Under the pieces are notes generated by a model that was not told the DNA's origin, did no database searches, and worked only from the letters and a program-made list of their open reading frames with translations. Position numbers and translations under genes: made by a program. This document shows positions 19,350-28,285 of a stretch of 58,756 nucleotides of DNA, one piece after another; positions within the stretch are counted from its first letter, which is position 1, and every line of letters starts with the position of its first letter. Location: positions 1 through 58,756 of the forward strand of contig JAVCCF010000151.1 of assembly GCA_030765625.1 (NCBI GenBank), read 5' to 3'. Origin of the DNA: Candidatus Tenebribacter burtonii. Lineage in GTDB: Bacteria > Cloacimonadota > Cloacimonadia > Cloacimonadales > TCS61.

Positions 19350-20540
19350 TTATTTTAAAAGAACCATTTTTTTGATTTTTTCATCATTGCCAGCTTTTAG
19401 TTTATAGAAATAGACACCTGATGATACTGGCTTACCTTTATCATCCCTTCCCTCCCAGATAACAGTATGCTCTCCAGCAGGTTTGCTTTCGTTTACCAGA
19501 ATTTTCATCAGCTGACCTTTAATGTTGTAGACATTGAGTGTGACCTGGGAATTTTCTTTGAGAGAATAATAAATAGTTGTTTCCGGATTGAATGGGTTTG
19601 GGTAGTTGTGAAATAATTCGAAGCCAACACTGGTGATTTCATTTGAATCCTCAATTCCTACCGGGATGATCAATCCATTTATATCATATCTGGAAAAGAA
19701 ATTCCAGATCTCTTCGGATGCGTCGATATCACGATTTGCACCTGAGTTTCCAGGCCAGGTATGTCCAGCACCAATTATTTTATAATGTACAACTGAAACA
19801 CCATTATCACCTTCATCATAAACGTGCAGTTCAACGGTGCTTCCATCATTAGGATCAAGATCCGGCAATGCTGTTATTGTTGGCGTAGCATTGCAATTAT
19901 TATAATCAACCCAATATTGAAGCACATCATCTATAGACTCTGCCCAGAGTATACCATTATAAGGCACTATGCTATCGGAGGTTCCATGCATTTGCAGAAT
20001 CGGAATTGGATGCTGTGGATAGCTGTTGTTATATGTTTCCGGAGTCATCGAGCCGGTAACAGAAGCAATCGCAGCAATCCTCTCACTCAATTGACTTGCC
20101 AACAGAAAACTCATAAAACCACCGTTGGACATTCCAGTGCTGAAAACCCGGTCAGGATCAATATTGAATTCTGCAGAAAGTGAGTCGATCAATGCCTCTG
20201 TAAAGCCTACATCATCTATGTTGCTCCCGACACAACAGCCCCCGACATTCCAATGAGTGCTGCCTTGAAACAATGCACCCTGAGGATGGACTAATATAAA
20301 TCCTGCACTATCGGCAATAGATCGAAAATCACGTTCAACCATCTGATCATAAGCGTATTCTCCAAATCCATGATAATTGAGAACCAGGGGAACGGGTGTA
20401 TCCCCTGTATAACTGGCTGGTACATAAAGAATGTATTCTCTTTGCATCTGGTCATGTGTTATTGACCCACAGATGGTTTGCTGAGCAAAACACAAAACTG
20501 ATAATCCTGCCAGGAAAAGAATAATTACTAAATATTTCAT
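19350..20540 (-). CDS. Secreted PHB-depolymerase-like esterase with sorting domain
   Basis: 396 residues. A signal peptide (MKYLVIILFLAGLSVLCFAQ) leads into an alpha/beta hydrolase of the LpqC/poly(3-hydroxybutyrate) depolymerase or feruloyl-esterase-like group. The nucleophile is in STGMSNGGFMSF, the oxyanion region is LVLNYHGFGE, and the catalytic His is in IIGAGHTWPG. Residues about 315-396 are the FlgD-like sorting domain (YPNPFNPETT ... VSSGVYFYKL). It probably acts on an extracellular ester; whether on polyester, hemicellulose acyl groups or another substrate cannot be decided. GGAAG lies 6 bases before ATG 20540. It is upstream of the beta-helix gene on the same strand. Confidence 0.85.
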   Translation of the reverse strand: MKYLVIILFLAGLSVLCFAQQTICGSITHDQMQREYILYVPASYTGDTPVPLVLNYHGFGEYAYDQMVERDFRSIADSAGFILVHPQGALFQGSTHWNVGGCCVGSNIDDVGFTEALIDSLSAEFNIDPDRVFSTGMSNGGFMSFLLASQLSERIAAIASVTGSMTPETYNNSYPQHPIPILQMHGTSDSIVPYNGILWAESIDDVLQYWVDYNNCNATPTITALPDLDPNDGSTVELHVYDEGDNGVSVVHYKIIGAGHTWPGNSGANRDIDASEEIWNFFSRYDINGLIIPVGIEDSNEITSVGFELFHNYPNPFNPETTIYYSLKENSQVTLNVYNIKGQLMKILVNESKPAGEHTVIWEGRDDKGKPVSSGVYFYKLKAGNDEKIKKMVLLK

Positions 20541-20558
20541 ATTAACTTCCTTTTTTGT

Positions 20559-21244
20559 TTATTTCATTAAGATCATTTTCCTCGTCTTTTCGATATTATT
20601 GGTTTTCAATTTATAAAAATAAATCCCTGAAGAAACTGGTTTACCATTATCATCCCTGCCATCCCAGATCACAGTATGCTCACCAATAGGTTTGATCTCG
20701 TTTACAAGAGATTTAATTAACTGTCCTTTGATGTTGTAAACAATTAGATTTATTGCACTGTCTGTTGGTATAGAAAACGATATTGTTGTTTCAGGATTAA
20801 ATGGATTAGGGTGGTTTGATAATTGAAATGGATCAATTGAAATAATGTCATCTTCAGAATCAGTCTCTGCAGAAAGACGAACTAACCAGAAATCACAAGA
20901 TCCGGCTCCATAAGATCCTGTATCTCCTGCGATGATATATCCTCCATCAGCTGTTTGTTTGATTGAATTAGCATAATCAGAACCTGGAATTCCATATGTT
21001 TGAGTCCAATCCTCGTTACCATTTCCATCTGTTTTTACTAACCAGAAAGCACCAGAACCTGCTCCATAAGACCATGTAACTCCTGCGACGATGTATCCTC
21101 CGTCAGATGTTTGTTGGACTGAATGAGCTCTCTCATTATATTCACCTCCGTATGTTTGAGTCCATAAGGTATCCGGAGGGGGGATTGAGCAATAAGTGAA
21201 ATTGAGCATAATGCAATTAATAAAATTAAAAAAATCTTTTTCAT
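20559..21244 (-). pseudogene. Frameshifted secreted propeller-repeat protein with sorting domain
   Basis: Signal peptide MKKIFLILLIALCSISLIAQ starts at ATG 21244 with AGGAG at 21250-21254. Directly after it a run of six C (coding strand; 21178-21183) breaks the frame. Adding one C restores S-P-P-P-D-T-L-W and then repeats of the type SVQQTSDGGYIVAGVTWSYG, ending in a FlgD-like sorting domain (HPNPFNPET ... VSSGIYFYKL) at the stop at 20559. The repaired protein would have 228 residues. The same repeat type occurs in the gene at 56902. The break may be a true mutation, phase variation in the homopolymer, or an assembly error. Confidence 0.75.
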
Positions 21245-21429
21245 TTTTTCTCCTAGGTTTAAATTTTTTTTGCTGCTAATGTTTTGTGCACGCCACGTTC
21301 TTCTCACTTTTCTCTCAATCTTAATTTGGAGTGTTTTGTTACCAGCAATTCTTTTTCCAAAAATAGACAAATAGACAAACGAGTTTCACTTGTTCGGCGA
21401 CTGCCGGATAAACAAATAGCCAACAAAAA

Positions 21430-22719
21430 CTAATCCCTGACACAACGAACCGAAAAGCCATTCCACTTATAGTGGCTGCCCCGGCTTACATTGGCGTAAC
21501 TGCAATACAGCCTCCGTATCCAAGCGTAGCTACCACTCTCAGTAGAAGACCAAAAGAAACCGTTGAAGCTCAAATCGTTGAAAGTACCAGAGTAGTAATA
21601 GCGGTACCCGCCAGGAAGGAAGCTAAAACCGCTACTATCAAATTCAGGATCATTATCTAAAGCTCCATCGCTCCATAGGTCTGCACTGCCGGCAAGTTTA
21701 CTGCCTTCGTTAGTACCTCGCCAGCCTTCTGCATGGGCTTCAGTGTAACTCATTCCGAGATACATCTCCAATTCCATTATTTCTTCATCGGTTGGGACAT
21801 GCCAACCCTCAGGAGTAAGTCCTCTTGGGTCATCGATAGCATACCAGTTGTAAAGATTGCCATATATATCAGTATTTGATGGATCATTGTCATAAACACA
21901 GTATGCCTCAGTAGAAAGTCCAGCCCAGGTGCTATTATCTGTAACATTAGGGATAGGGTTTCCGTTTCTGTAATGGGTTACTTTGAGATTCTCGATCATC
22001 CATTCCTGGTCACCAATAATCAGCGTCTGGTATTCATTACCGTCAATATCAGTGACAGTTCCATATAATCCTGTCGTAAATTCCCAGACTGGACCTTCAG
22101 TTTCATCTAATCCATCACTGGCTACTATCTTCCAATAATATGTAGTTCCATTATCCAGTGTGCCAGGATCATAGTTCATGCTTGTATGATTAGAGTTGAT
22201 AAGTGGAGGAGAGGATGAAACTCCAAAATAAACATCGTATGTTAATTCATCTCCATTAGGATCACTACAAGTCCATGATAAAATTGTATCAATCGATAAA
22301 TCGGATACACCATTCACTGGATTTGGGTTTGAAGGTGGATTAGGTGCTTCTCCAAAAATAGCTACAGTAATTAATTCACTTGTTGTAATATTCTCGGAAG
22401 TATCTTTGGCTTTAGCATAGATAGTATGAGAACCATTGAGTCCGGTTGTGTCCCAACTATAACCATAAGGTTCACTACTGTCTTCAAGTACACTTACACC
22501 ATCTATATAGAACTGCACAAAATCTATTTCTTTATTATCATCTGCTTCTGCTACGATATTTACTATTGTACCTACTGATATATCAGAATTATCTGGTGGA
22601 TATGTTATCATTACCGTTGGTGATTCTGTATCACTGCTTGTGCTTTCTTTACTACAGCTAAATGTGAATAAGAAAAAAATCATTATTACAAGAAAACAGA
22701 AAACTTTTACTTTTTTCAT
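21430..22719 (-). CDS. FISUMP-domain surface lipoprotein with Ig-like and FN3-like domains
   Basis: 429 residues. MKKVKVFCFLVIMIFFLFTF followed by S-C is a lipoprotein signal. Residues 30-125 form an Ig-like domain (PTVMITYPPDNSDISVG ... VQFYIDGV). Residues 130-215 are FN3-like (PPSNPNPVNG ... YYWKIVASDG). The C-terminal 210 residues are the FISUMP (Fibrobacter succinogenes major paralogous) domain: GNEYQTLIIGDQEWMIENLK, YNWYAIDDPRGLTPEGWHVP, FFWSSTESGSYAW and the end FSVRCVRD. This is a carbohydrate- or surface-associated module of unsettled activity. It lacks the sorting domain of its neighbours and is probably anchored by lipid. Confidence 0.9.
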   Translation of the reverse strand: MKKVKVFCFLVIMIFFLFTFSCSKESTSSDTESPTVMITYPPDNSDISVGTIVNIVAEADDNKEIDFVQFYIDGVSVLEDSSEPYGYSWDTTGLNGSHTIYAKAKDTSENITTSELITVAIFGEAPNPPSNPNPVNGVSDLSIDTILSWTCSDPNGDELTYDVYFGVSSSPPLINSNHTSMNYDPGTLDNGTTYYWKIVASDGLDETEGPVWEFTTGLYGTVTDIDGNEYQTLIIGDQEWMIENLKVTHYRNGNPIPNVTDNSTWAGLSTEAYCVYDNDPSNTDIYGNLYNWYAIDDPRGLTPEGWHVPTDEEIMELEMYLGMSYTEAHAEGWRGTNEGSKLAGSADLWSDGALDNDPEFDSSGFSFLPGGYRYYYSGTFNDLSFNGFFWSSTESGSYAWIRRLYCSYANVSRGSHYKWNGFSVRCVRD

Positions 22720-22829
22720 GCGACCTCCTCTTTGTCCTCCGAAGCTTTTTACTCAACTTTTTTTCAAAAACATCGGAGATCTAATTAATTCATTCTAATT
22801 GCATTATCTTCATAGTTTTTCCTTAATTC

Positions 22830-23188
22830 TTATTTGAGTAAGATCATCTTCTTTGTTTTTTCGAAATTAGTGGTTTTGAGTTTATGGAAGTAAATTCCTC
22901 ATCACTATTGAAAGTTACAACACTTCCATTCTGATTACCATCAATAACAGTTTGAGAAATATAGGTTGTATCCTGGATTGTTAAGAATAGTGATGCTACA
23001 GTAATCAGTTTTCCATTATAATTAATATTTTCTACATAAATTCCCGGTTGTACAAGAACAATGTCACCATTTACTGCTGCATTAATACCGGCTTGTATTG
23101 TGGGTTGGTCTGCAGGAATATTGATGATAGTAGAAAAAAGATAGGTTGATAAAAGAAAAAATTGTAAAATAAAATAAATAATCTTCAT
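22830..23188 (-). pseudogene. Deletion remnant of a beta-helix gene (both ends kept)
   Basis: The first 98 codons match the N-terminus of the 26859 paralogue (signal peptide, IINIPADQPTIQAGINAAVN, up to VVTFNSDEE). The next bases, in another frame, encode the last residues of a sorting domain: GIYFHKLKTTNFEKTKKMIL and the stop at 22830. The whole repeat region is gone and the two ends are joined out of frame near 22895-22905. In its current frame it stops after a 15-residue nonsense tail at 22844. It is a clear product of an internal deletion. Confidence 0.8.
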
Positions 23189-23220
23189 ATCGCACTCCTT
23201 TTTATAAATGGTTGTATCGT

Positions 23221-23353
23221 AATGAAGATCTAAAGAAGTGCAAGTGTATTAGAAGAGGGTCAGAAGCATATAAGCCTATATAAACTTTACACTTCCTTAT
23301 CTACAGAAACCAAAAAGTGTTGGATATTATTTAGTGTCAATTATTTTATTTAT
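23221..23353 (-). repeat. Duplicated upstream leader, copy 1
   Basis: About 133 bases upstream of the remnant gene are roughly 80 percent identical to 26892-27022 upstream of the 1067-residue beta-helix gene, starting at AATGAAGATCTAAAGAAGTG. Both copies contain inverted GAAGTG/CACTTC pairs. This is the promoter/leader of the two paralogues, copied together with the genes. Confidence 0.75.
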
Positions 23354-23410
23354 ATATTATTTGTGGTATAAATTATTTTACATATAAATTTTCATGCTAT
23401 TATAAAAATA

Positions 23411-23431
23411 CGCTCAGAAAAATTCTGAGCG
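23411..23431 (-). terminator. Intrinsic terminator
   Basis: A perfect 9-bp stem CGCTCAGAA/TTCTGAGCG with a 3-base loop. Read on the minus strand it is followed by TATTTTTATAAT. It lies just beyond the stop (23460) of the orphan sorting-domain fragment, so it probably ends transcription of the 26859-23460 unit. Confidence 0.75.
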
Positions 23432-23459
23432 TATTATTATTATTAGATAGCCTTCAAGG

Positions 23460-23645
23460 TTATTTCATTAAGATCATTTTTTTCGTTTGTTCATAATTTT
23501 CAGTTTTCAGTTGATATAAATAGATTCCTGAAGAAACCGGTTTGTTGGTTTCATCTTTGTCATCCCAAACAACCGAATGTTGTCCAACTGATAAATGATC
23601 ACCAATTAATTGTTTCATTTTTTTCCCTTTGATGTTGTAGATAAT
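23460..23645 (-). pseudogene. Orphan C-terminal sorting-domain fragment
   Basis: Translated from 23645 this frame reads IIYNIKGKKMKQLIGDHLSV and later KPVSSGIYLYQLKTEN, ending KKMILMK and stop at 23460. It is the second half of the FlgD-like sorting domain without the YPNPFNP half and without a start codon. It lies 10 bases beyond the stop of the 1067-residue beta-helix gene, in a different frame. Either that gene lost its sorting domain by a break here, or a neighbouring paralogue was deleted. Confidence 0.75.
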
Positions 23646-23655
23646 TTAATCAATA

Positions 23656-26600
23656 TTATTTTCTTATATTCCGATAATCTCCTTTAGGTACATTATAATT
23701 ATTTAACTGTTTGATTGAACGACCCGCATCCGGTTGATCACTCACCACTATTTTAAAGAATTTCTTCTCTTCTCCTGTTAGAGAATAATCATAATTTAGA
23801 TTTGTAATTGTATCTATTAAATGGATCTCATCACAGACAAAATCGGGAAAGTTTCCGGCATAGATCTTGTACCAGATGCCGTTTATTTCAGGATAGGAAT
23901 TCCCTTGATATGTTCCATATTCCACTTCATCCCAGCTTAGGTTCATGTTGCTTCCATTTTTAGTGATGATAGTTTCTGTTTCATCCGGAGCGATGTTATC
24001 TACAGAATAACCGGAATCGGGTAGTGAAGGATAATATATTAAAGTTACATCTGTATGAGCAAGAACTTTAAAAGCAGAATAATTAATTGAAACAACACTC
24101 GAATCTATAAGAGTTGGAGCAACAACAGAATATTGAGCATATCCCACTGCCGGAAGCTGTGCAATAAATGTTAATATTTCATCATCTCTCTGCCAGTAAT
24201 AATTCTTATCATTATCTTTTGCTGCTTTCTCAAATATTTCCCGGGGATCTTCATATGTCTCGAATTTTCCAAGATCACCAAATATATCATCATATCTCCA
24301 CACCGAATATGATTTTATAGTAACAGGTGAATTAGGTGCATCATAAGGGCTTCTATTCCATCTAACCTGAGCATATCTTCCCTGATCATTCGGCACATCT
24401 TCTACCGCCGTAATTACCGGAGCTGCGGGAGATCTGTCAAAATAAAAAGCTCCCATATCTGCTATTGTACCGTCCGGATCAAATGGTGAGTAAGGATCTC
24501 CAGTATCTATGCAGGGAGACATGGTAGCATCAGGAACTGGAAAATTAGCCCAGCTTAAATGATAATCTCCATTTCCAGGATCTGTAAACAATGGATCAGC
24601 ATCTATATTCCCTGTTCCTGCCCATCCACCTAGGATATCGGAGTAAGTTGCTGTAACTGAACCGGAATTAATATAGATCTCCTGTGGTGAGTCATTCCAT
24701 AGGATAGAGTTTGTTAAAACCGGATTGGAACTTAAACAATAAATCCCACCACCATGGTAAGCTGAATTACCTGCTATTGTTAAATTATCAAAATTCGGAC
24801 TGGAAAAATAACAGATAATTCCGCCACCATAGGAATTAGCTAAATTGCCTGCTATTGTTAGATTATCAAAATTTGCACCAGAAGAATTATAACAGTAAAT
24901 TCCGCCACCAGAGTGAGTAACTGAATTATCTGCTATTGTTACATTATCAAAATTTGCACCAGAAGAATTATATAAATATGCACCACCACCGTCATAACCA
25001 CTATTATCTGTTATTGTAACATAACTTAAACTGGGACTGGAAGATACACAATAAAATCCCCCGCCGTAATAAACGGCAGTATTTCCAATTATCGTAACAT
25101 TCTGCAAATAAGGATTAGAAAAATAGCAATAAAAACCACCACCTTTAAAATCGGCATAATTATCTGAAATTGTTACATTCTGAATTTTTGGATCGGAATG
25201 AAAATAACAAGCAATTCCACCACCGTATCTGTAATCATGAGTATTGTTAGCTGTTATAATCAAATTCTGCAACGTAGGACTGGAATATGAGCAACAATAA
25301 ATCCCTCCTCCGCAATATGCATAGCCATTTGTAATTGTGAATCCACTCAGAACGGCAGTGGAATCTTCACCACTACCAAATCTAACTACACTATTTATGC
25401 TATCTCCATCAATAATCGTCGTTGAAATATAGGATGTATCCTGAGTTGTTAAAAACAACGAACCAACAGTGATCAGTTTTCCATTATAGTTAATATTCTC
25501 TACATACGTTCCAGGCTGTACAAACACTGTATCTGTATTGGAGGAGGCGCTGATACCATGCTGTATAGTAGCAAATGGAAATTGTTCCGATCCATTTCCT
25601 GTAATATCACTCCCTGTTGTAGATATATGCCATATTGATCCACTATAAGCAAAAGATTGCACAGCAATGTAATCAACCTTTGTTTCCGAATTAGTGGAAT
25701 CATTTTCATCAGTCACAGTGAGCGAAACAGTATAAAGTCCCACAGTCAGATATTCATTAGAAGGATTTTGCAAAGAAGAATTATTTCCATCACCGAAATC
25801 CCAATACCATTCATCTATCACCGAAGTGGCTGAAGTAGAAAGATCAGTAAAATTAACCGTTAAAGGAAGATATCCGCTTGTTACATCCACCGTAAAATCT
25901 GCCTTAATAGGCTGATTAAAGTAATAAGTACCCATATCTACTATGGTACCGTCTGGATCTAAGGGTGATGCCGGATCTCCGGCATCTATACATGGGGAAG
26001 TTGACTGCAGGTGATAATCTCCATTACCAGAATCCACAAATAACGGATCACTATTGATATTGCCTGTTCCAACTAAACCACCCTGGATATCTGAATATGT
26101 TGCTGCTACAGAACCAGACTCAATATGGATCTCATTGAGTGAATCATTCCATAAAATGGAATTTATTATATCGAATGTGGATGCTTCACAGTAAACACCA
26201 CTCCCAGTAGAAGCAGAATTATCTGTTATTGTTACATTCTTTAAATTAGGATTTGAATTAAGTCTACAGAAGATACCGCCACCACCATTAGAAACAGAAT
26301 TACCTGATATTATTACGTATTGTAAACTTGGACTGGAACCATTGCTGAATATGCCACCACCATAGTTAGCAGAATTACCTGCTATTGTTACATTCTGTAG
26401 ATTTGAACTGGAACTTTCAGAGTAAATTCCACCACCATAAGAAGTGGCAGTATTACCTGAAATTGTTAATCTCTCTAATATTGGACAGGAACTATAACAG
26501 GAAATCCCGCCACCATTGGAATCAGAACCATTTGTTATAGTGAAACCAGTTAACACTGCAGTTGAGTCCTCATCACTATTAAAAGTAACTACACTTCCAG

Positions 26601-26859
26601 CTTCATTTCCATCAATAATGGTTGTGGAAATATAGGAAGTGTCTGCGGTTGTTAAGAATAGTGAACCAACTGTTATCAGTTTTCCATTAAAGTTAATGTT
26701 TTCAACATAAGTATCAGGTTGAACAAGAACTGTGTCAGTGTTCGCCGCTGCATTAATTCCTGCCTGTATTGATGATTGGTCTGCGGGGACATTGATGATG
26801 GTTGAATTTAGAAAGGTTGATAAAAGAAAAAATACTAAAACAAAATAAACAGTCTTCAT
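23656..26859 (-). CDS. Large secreted beta-helix / PKD protein
   Basis: 1067 residues. Signal peptide MKTVYFVLVFFLLSTFLNS, then a first right-handed beta-helix with GGGIYSESSSSNLQNVTIAG-type repeats. A PKD domain at about 315-400 (VIDEWYWDFGDGNNSS) is followed by a second, longer beta-helix to about 790 and a C-terminal FN3-like region (YAQVRWNRSPYDAPNSPVTI). It ends at KGDYRNIRK without a sorting domain, although a sorting-domain half lies out of frame immediately downstream. It is probably an extracellular adhesin or glycan-binding protein. AAGGAG precedes ATG 26859. It is paralogous to the genes at 16792 and 22830. Confidence 0.85.
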   Translation of the reverse strand: MKTVYFVLVFFLLSTFLNSTIINVPADQSSIQAGINAAANTDTVLVQPDTYVENINFNGKLITVGSLFLTTADTSYISTTIIDGNEAGSVVTFNSDEDSTAVLTGFTITNGSDSNGGGISCYSSCPILERLTISGNTATSYGGGIYSESSSSNLQNVTIAGNSANYGGGIFSNGSSPSLQYVIISGNSVSNGGGGIFCRLNSNPNLKNVTITDNSASTGSGVYCEASTFDIINSILWNDSLNEIHIESGSVAATYSDIQGGLVGTGNINSDPLFVDSGNGDYHLQSTSPCIDAGDPASPLDPDGTIVDMGTYYFNQPIKADFTVDVTSGYLPLTVNFTDLSTSATSVIDEWYWDFGDGNNSSLQNPSNEYLTVGLYTVSLTVTDENDSTNSETKVDYIAVQSFAYSGSIWHISTTGSDITGNGSEQFPFATIQHGISASSNTDTVFVQPGTYVENINYNGKLITVGSLFLTTQDTSYISTTIIDGDSINSVVRFGSGEDSTAVLSGFTITNGYAYCGGGIYCCSYSSPTLQNLIITANNTHDYRYGGGIACYFHSDPKIQNVTISDNYADFKGGGFYCYFSNPYLQNVTIIGNTAVYYGGGFYCVSSSPSLSYVTITDNSGYDGGGAYLYNSSGANFDNVTIADNSVTHSGGGIYCYNSSGANFDNLTIAGNLANSYGGGIICYFSSPNFDNLTIAGNSAYHGGGIYCLSSNPVLTNSILWNDSPQEIYINSGSVTATYSDILGGWAGTGNIDADPLFTDPGNGDYHLSWANFPVPDATMSPCIDTGDPYSPFDPDGTIADMGAFYFDRSPAAPVITAVEDVPNDQGRYAQVRWNRSPYDAPNSPVTIKSYSVWRYDDIFGDLGKFETYEDPREIFEKAAKDNDKNYYWQRDDEILTFIAQLPAVGYAQYSVVAPTLIDSSVVSINYSAFKVLAHTDVTLIYYPSLPDSGYSVDNIAPDETETIITKNGSNMNLSWDEVEYGTYQGNSYPEINGIWYKIYAGNFPDFVCDEIHLIDTITNLNYDYSLTGEEKKFFKIVVSDQPDAGRSIKQLNNYNVPKGDYRNIRK

Positions 26860-26891
26860 AAAGCACTCCTTAAAATAAATTGTTAAAAATC

Positions 26892-27022
26892 AATGAAGAT
26901 CTAAAGAAGTGCAGGTGTATTTAGATGTTGGTCAGAAGCACATAAGCATATACAAACTGTACACTTCCTTATCTACAAAAAACAAAAAGAGTTACATATT
27001 ATTTCATGTCAATATTTTTCTT
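26892..27022 (-). repeat. Duplicated upstream leader, copy 2
   Basis: Partner of 23221-23353, upstream of the 1067-residue beta-helix gene. The identical stretches include AATGAAGATCTAAAGAAGTG and TACACTTCCTTATCTACA. The conservation of this non-coding segment in two copies points to a recent gene duplication or to selected regulatory structure. Confidence 0.75.
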
Positions 27023-27045
27023 ATTCGCAAGTTGAACTTGCGAAT
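27023..27045. repeat. Near-perfect palindrome A
   Basis: Eleven-base arms ATTCGCAAGTT and AACTTGCGAAT around a single G at 27034. It lies between divergent genes, so it is not an obvious terminator. Confidence 0.8.
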
Positions 27046-27052
27046 GAAATTG

Positions 27053-27077
27053 GGTTGATAAGTTCAACTTATCAACC
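27053..27077. repeat. Near-perfect palindrome B
   Basis: Twelve-base arms GGTTGATAAGTT and AACTTATCAACC around a single C at 27065. It shares the AAGTT-N-AACTT core with palindrome A, seven bases away. Confidence 0.8.
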
Positions 27078-27454
27078 AGAATAATTTTGGGGAAACTTTA
27101 GCGAAGACTGATTTATTGCCATTTACTTATTCAGCACATTACTAACTAAATCTCTTTTGTTCGTTTTTGTTAAAGTGAAGTTGTCGTTTTGCTAATGCAA
27201 AACCAACAATAGTTGTTCGTTTCAGTTCGATGCTAAATATTCTTTTTTTAACTCCAACCAAAACCTTGACATTAAAATCTTCTATTTAAGATTTGCTTTG
27301 CGCTGAAGTAAAGGATTCTAAGGCTTTATTATAAGTAATGATACTTTACCGACAGGGTATTTTTGGAAACGAAAATATCTCCCGTGTTTGGAAAGGCGAG
27401 AAGGAAATAAAAAATACTCATCCTCTTGCCTTCAAAATTATTTTTGGAGGACAA

Positions 27455-28285
27455 ATGAACAAATTCACAAAATTACTTTTTATCGGTGTTATCATTCTAT
27501 TCACTTTTGTAGCCTGCGATGATAATCCATCAGAGAATCAAACAGAAGACCCAATCCCACCATCTTTTGCCGAAGTAGTAGACATTGAATTCACAATTCC
27601 TGATTCTACAGAGCTACTTACTTTCACTACAGAACAAATCGATTACAATGGTTTAATGGTAACAGGTTATTCACTTGATCAATTCATTGATGAGGATTCT
27701 GTTAATACTTATCTTGATGAAGATGATTTTGATGGTAGGAAATTATTTGCAGTTGAGATCGTATCAGGTGATGGTTATACGCCTCGCGAGCATGATTATT
27801 ATGATCTAACCTGGGAAGATTTTGCAACAGGTTTTTTGCTTCCTTCCGAGAAAGGCAGAACCTATTTTATTGATGAGAACATAGCTTCTGGATATAATGT
27901 AAAATGGGCTCATCATCTCCGTCTTTATAGAAAGATCGATGTTGTACTTGATGCCAATATAACAATATTTGAGCCAGGTGCATTCACACCACAAGAGATC
28001 ACTTATACAAAAGAAGGAGAGTCATATACAGCAAATGCTATCGAATTGGAAAACTTCATCTCAGATTATGTTACTGAAGATCCACAGAATTATGAATTCC
28101 TTTTCACAGCTGCCGATGGTTGGGTGAATGATGATTCCAATAATATTTTTGATTGGGATACAATTCAAAACAGTTATTGGCTTCCTGAACGAAATAAAGC
28201 AGTTTTCTTAGATGCCAATTTCGACACAATCTTCAAAAGTGTAAAAGTTGTTGAAAAGATAGATTTGGTGGAGATTCAAAGATAG
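27455..28285 (+). CDS. Lipoprotein with two tandem related domains, ECF-TonB locus
   Basis: 276 residues from ATG 27455, which has GGAGG at 27446-27450; the frame opens earlier at 27338 but only this start gives a lipoprotein signal (LLFIGVIILFTFVAC). The mature part is two copies of a roughly 100-residue domain. Copy 1 has VSGDGY, LTWEDF, LLPSEKGRTYFIDEN and RKIDVV. Copy 2 has TAADGW, FDWDTI, WLPERNKAVFLDAN and EKIDLV. The pattern resembles the oxidoreductase molybdopterin-binding fold without its cofactor cysteine, as do the proteins at 28830 and 30163; that is inference. First gene of the uptake locus, overlapping the next by one base. A periplasmic ligand-capturing role is likely. Confidence 0.65.
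   Translation: MNKFTKLLFIGVIILFTFVACDDNPSENQTEDPIPPSFAEVVDIEFTIPDSTELLTFTTEQIDYNGLMVTGYSLDQFIDEDSVNTYLDEDDFDGRKLFAVEIVSGDGYTPREHDYYDLTWEDFATGFLLPSEKGRTYFIDENIASGYNVKWAHHLRLYRKIDVVLDANITIFEPGAFTPQEITYTKEGESYTANAIELENFISDYVTEDPQNYEFLFTAADGWVNDDSNNIFDWDTIQNSYWLPERNKAVFLDANFDTIFKSVKVVEKIDLVEIQR

Larger units (their letters stand above)
26860..27454. other. 595-base divergent intergenic region
   Basis: It separates the minus-strand beta-helix gene from the plus-strand uptake locus. It contains the duplicated leader (26892-27022), two adjacent near-perfect palindromes (27023-27077), a 7-bp hairpin GTTTTGC-TAAT-GCAAAAC at 27186-27203, and TTGACA at 27266-27271 followed by TATTTAAG. I see no riboswitch consensus (TPP or cobalamin) ahead of the transporter genes. 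Confidence 0.6.

Noticed and set aside
23411-23431. Reading the perfect 9-bp hairpin as an attachment site or operator
   Set aside because: Its place just past a stop codon and the T-rich tract on the minus strand fit an intrinsic terminator better.
27205-27454. Possible TPP or cobalamin riboswitch ahead of the ECF-TonB locus
   Set aside because: I looked for the CUGAGA/thi-box and the GCCACUG cobalamin box on the plus strand and found neither.
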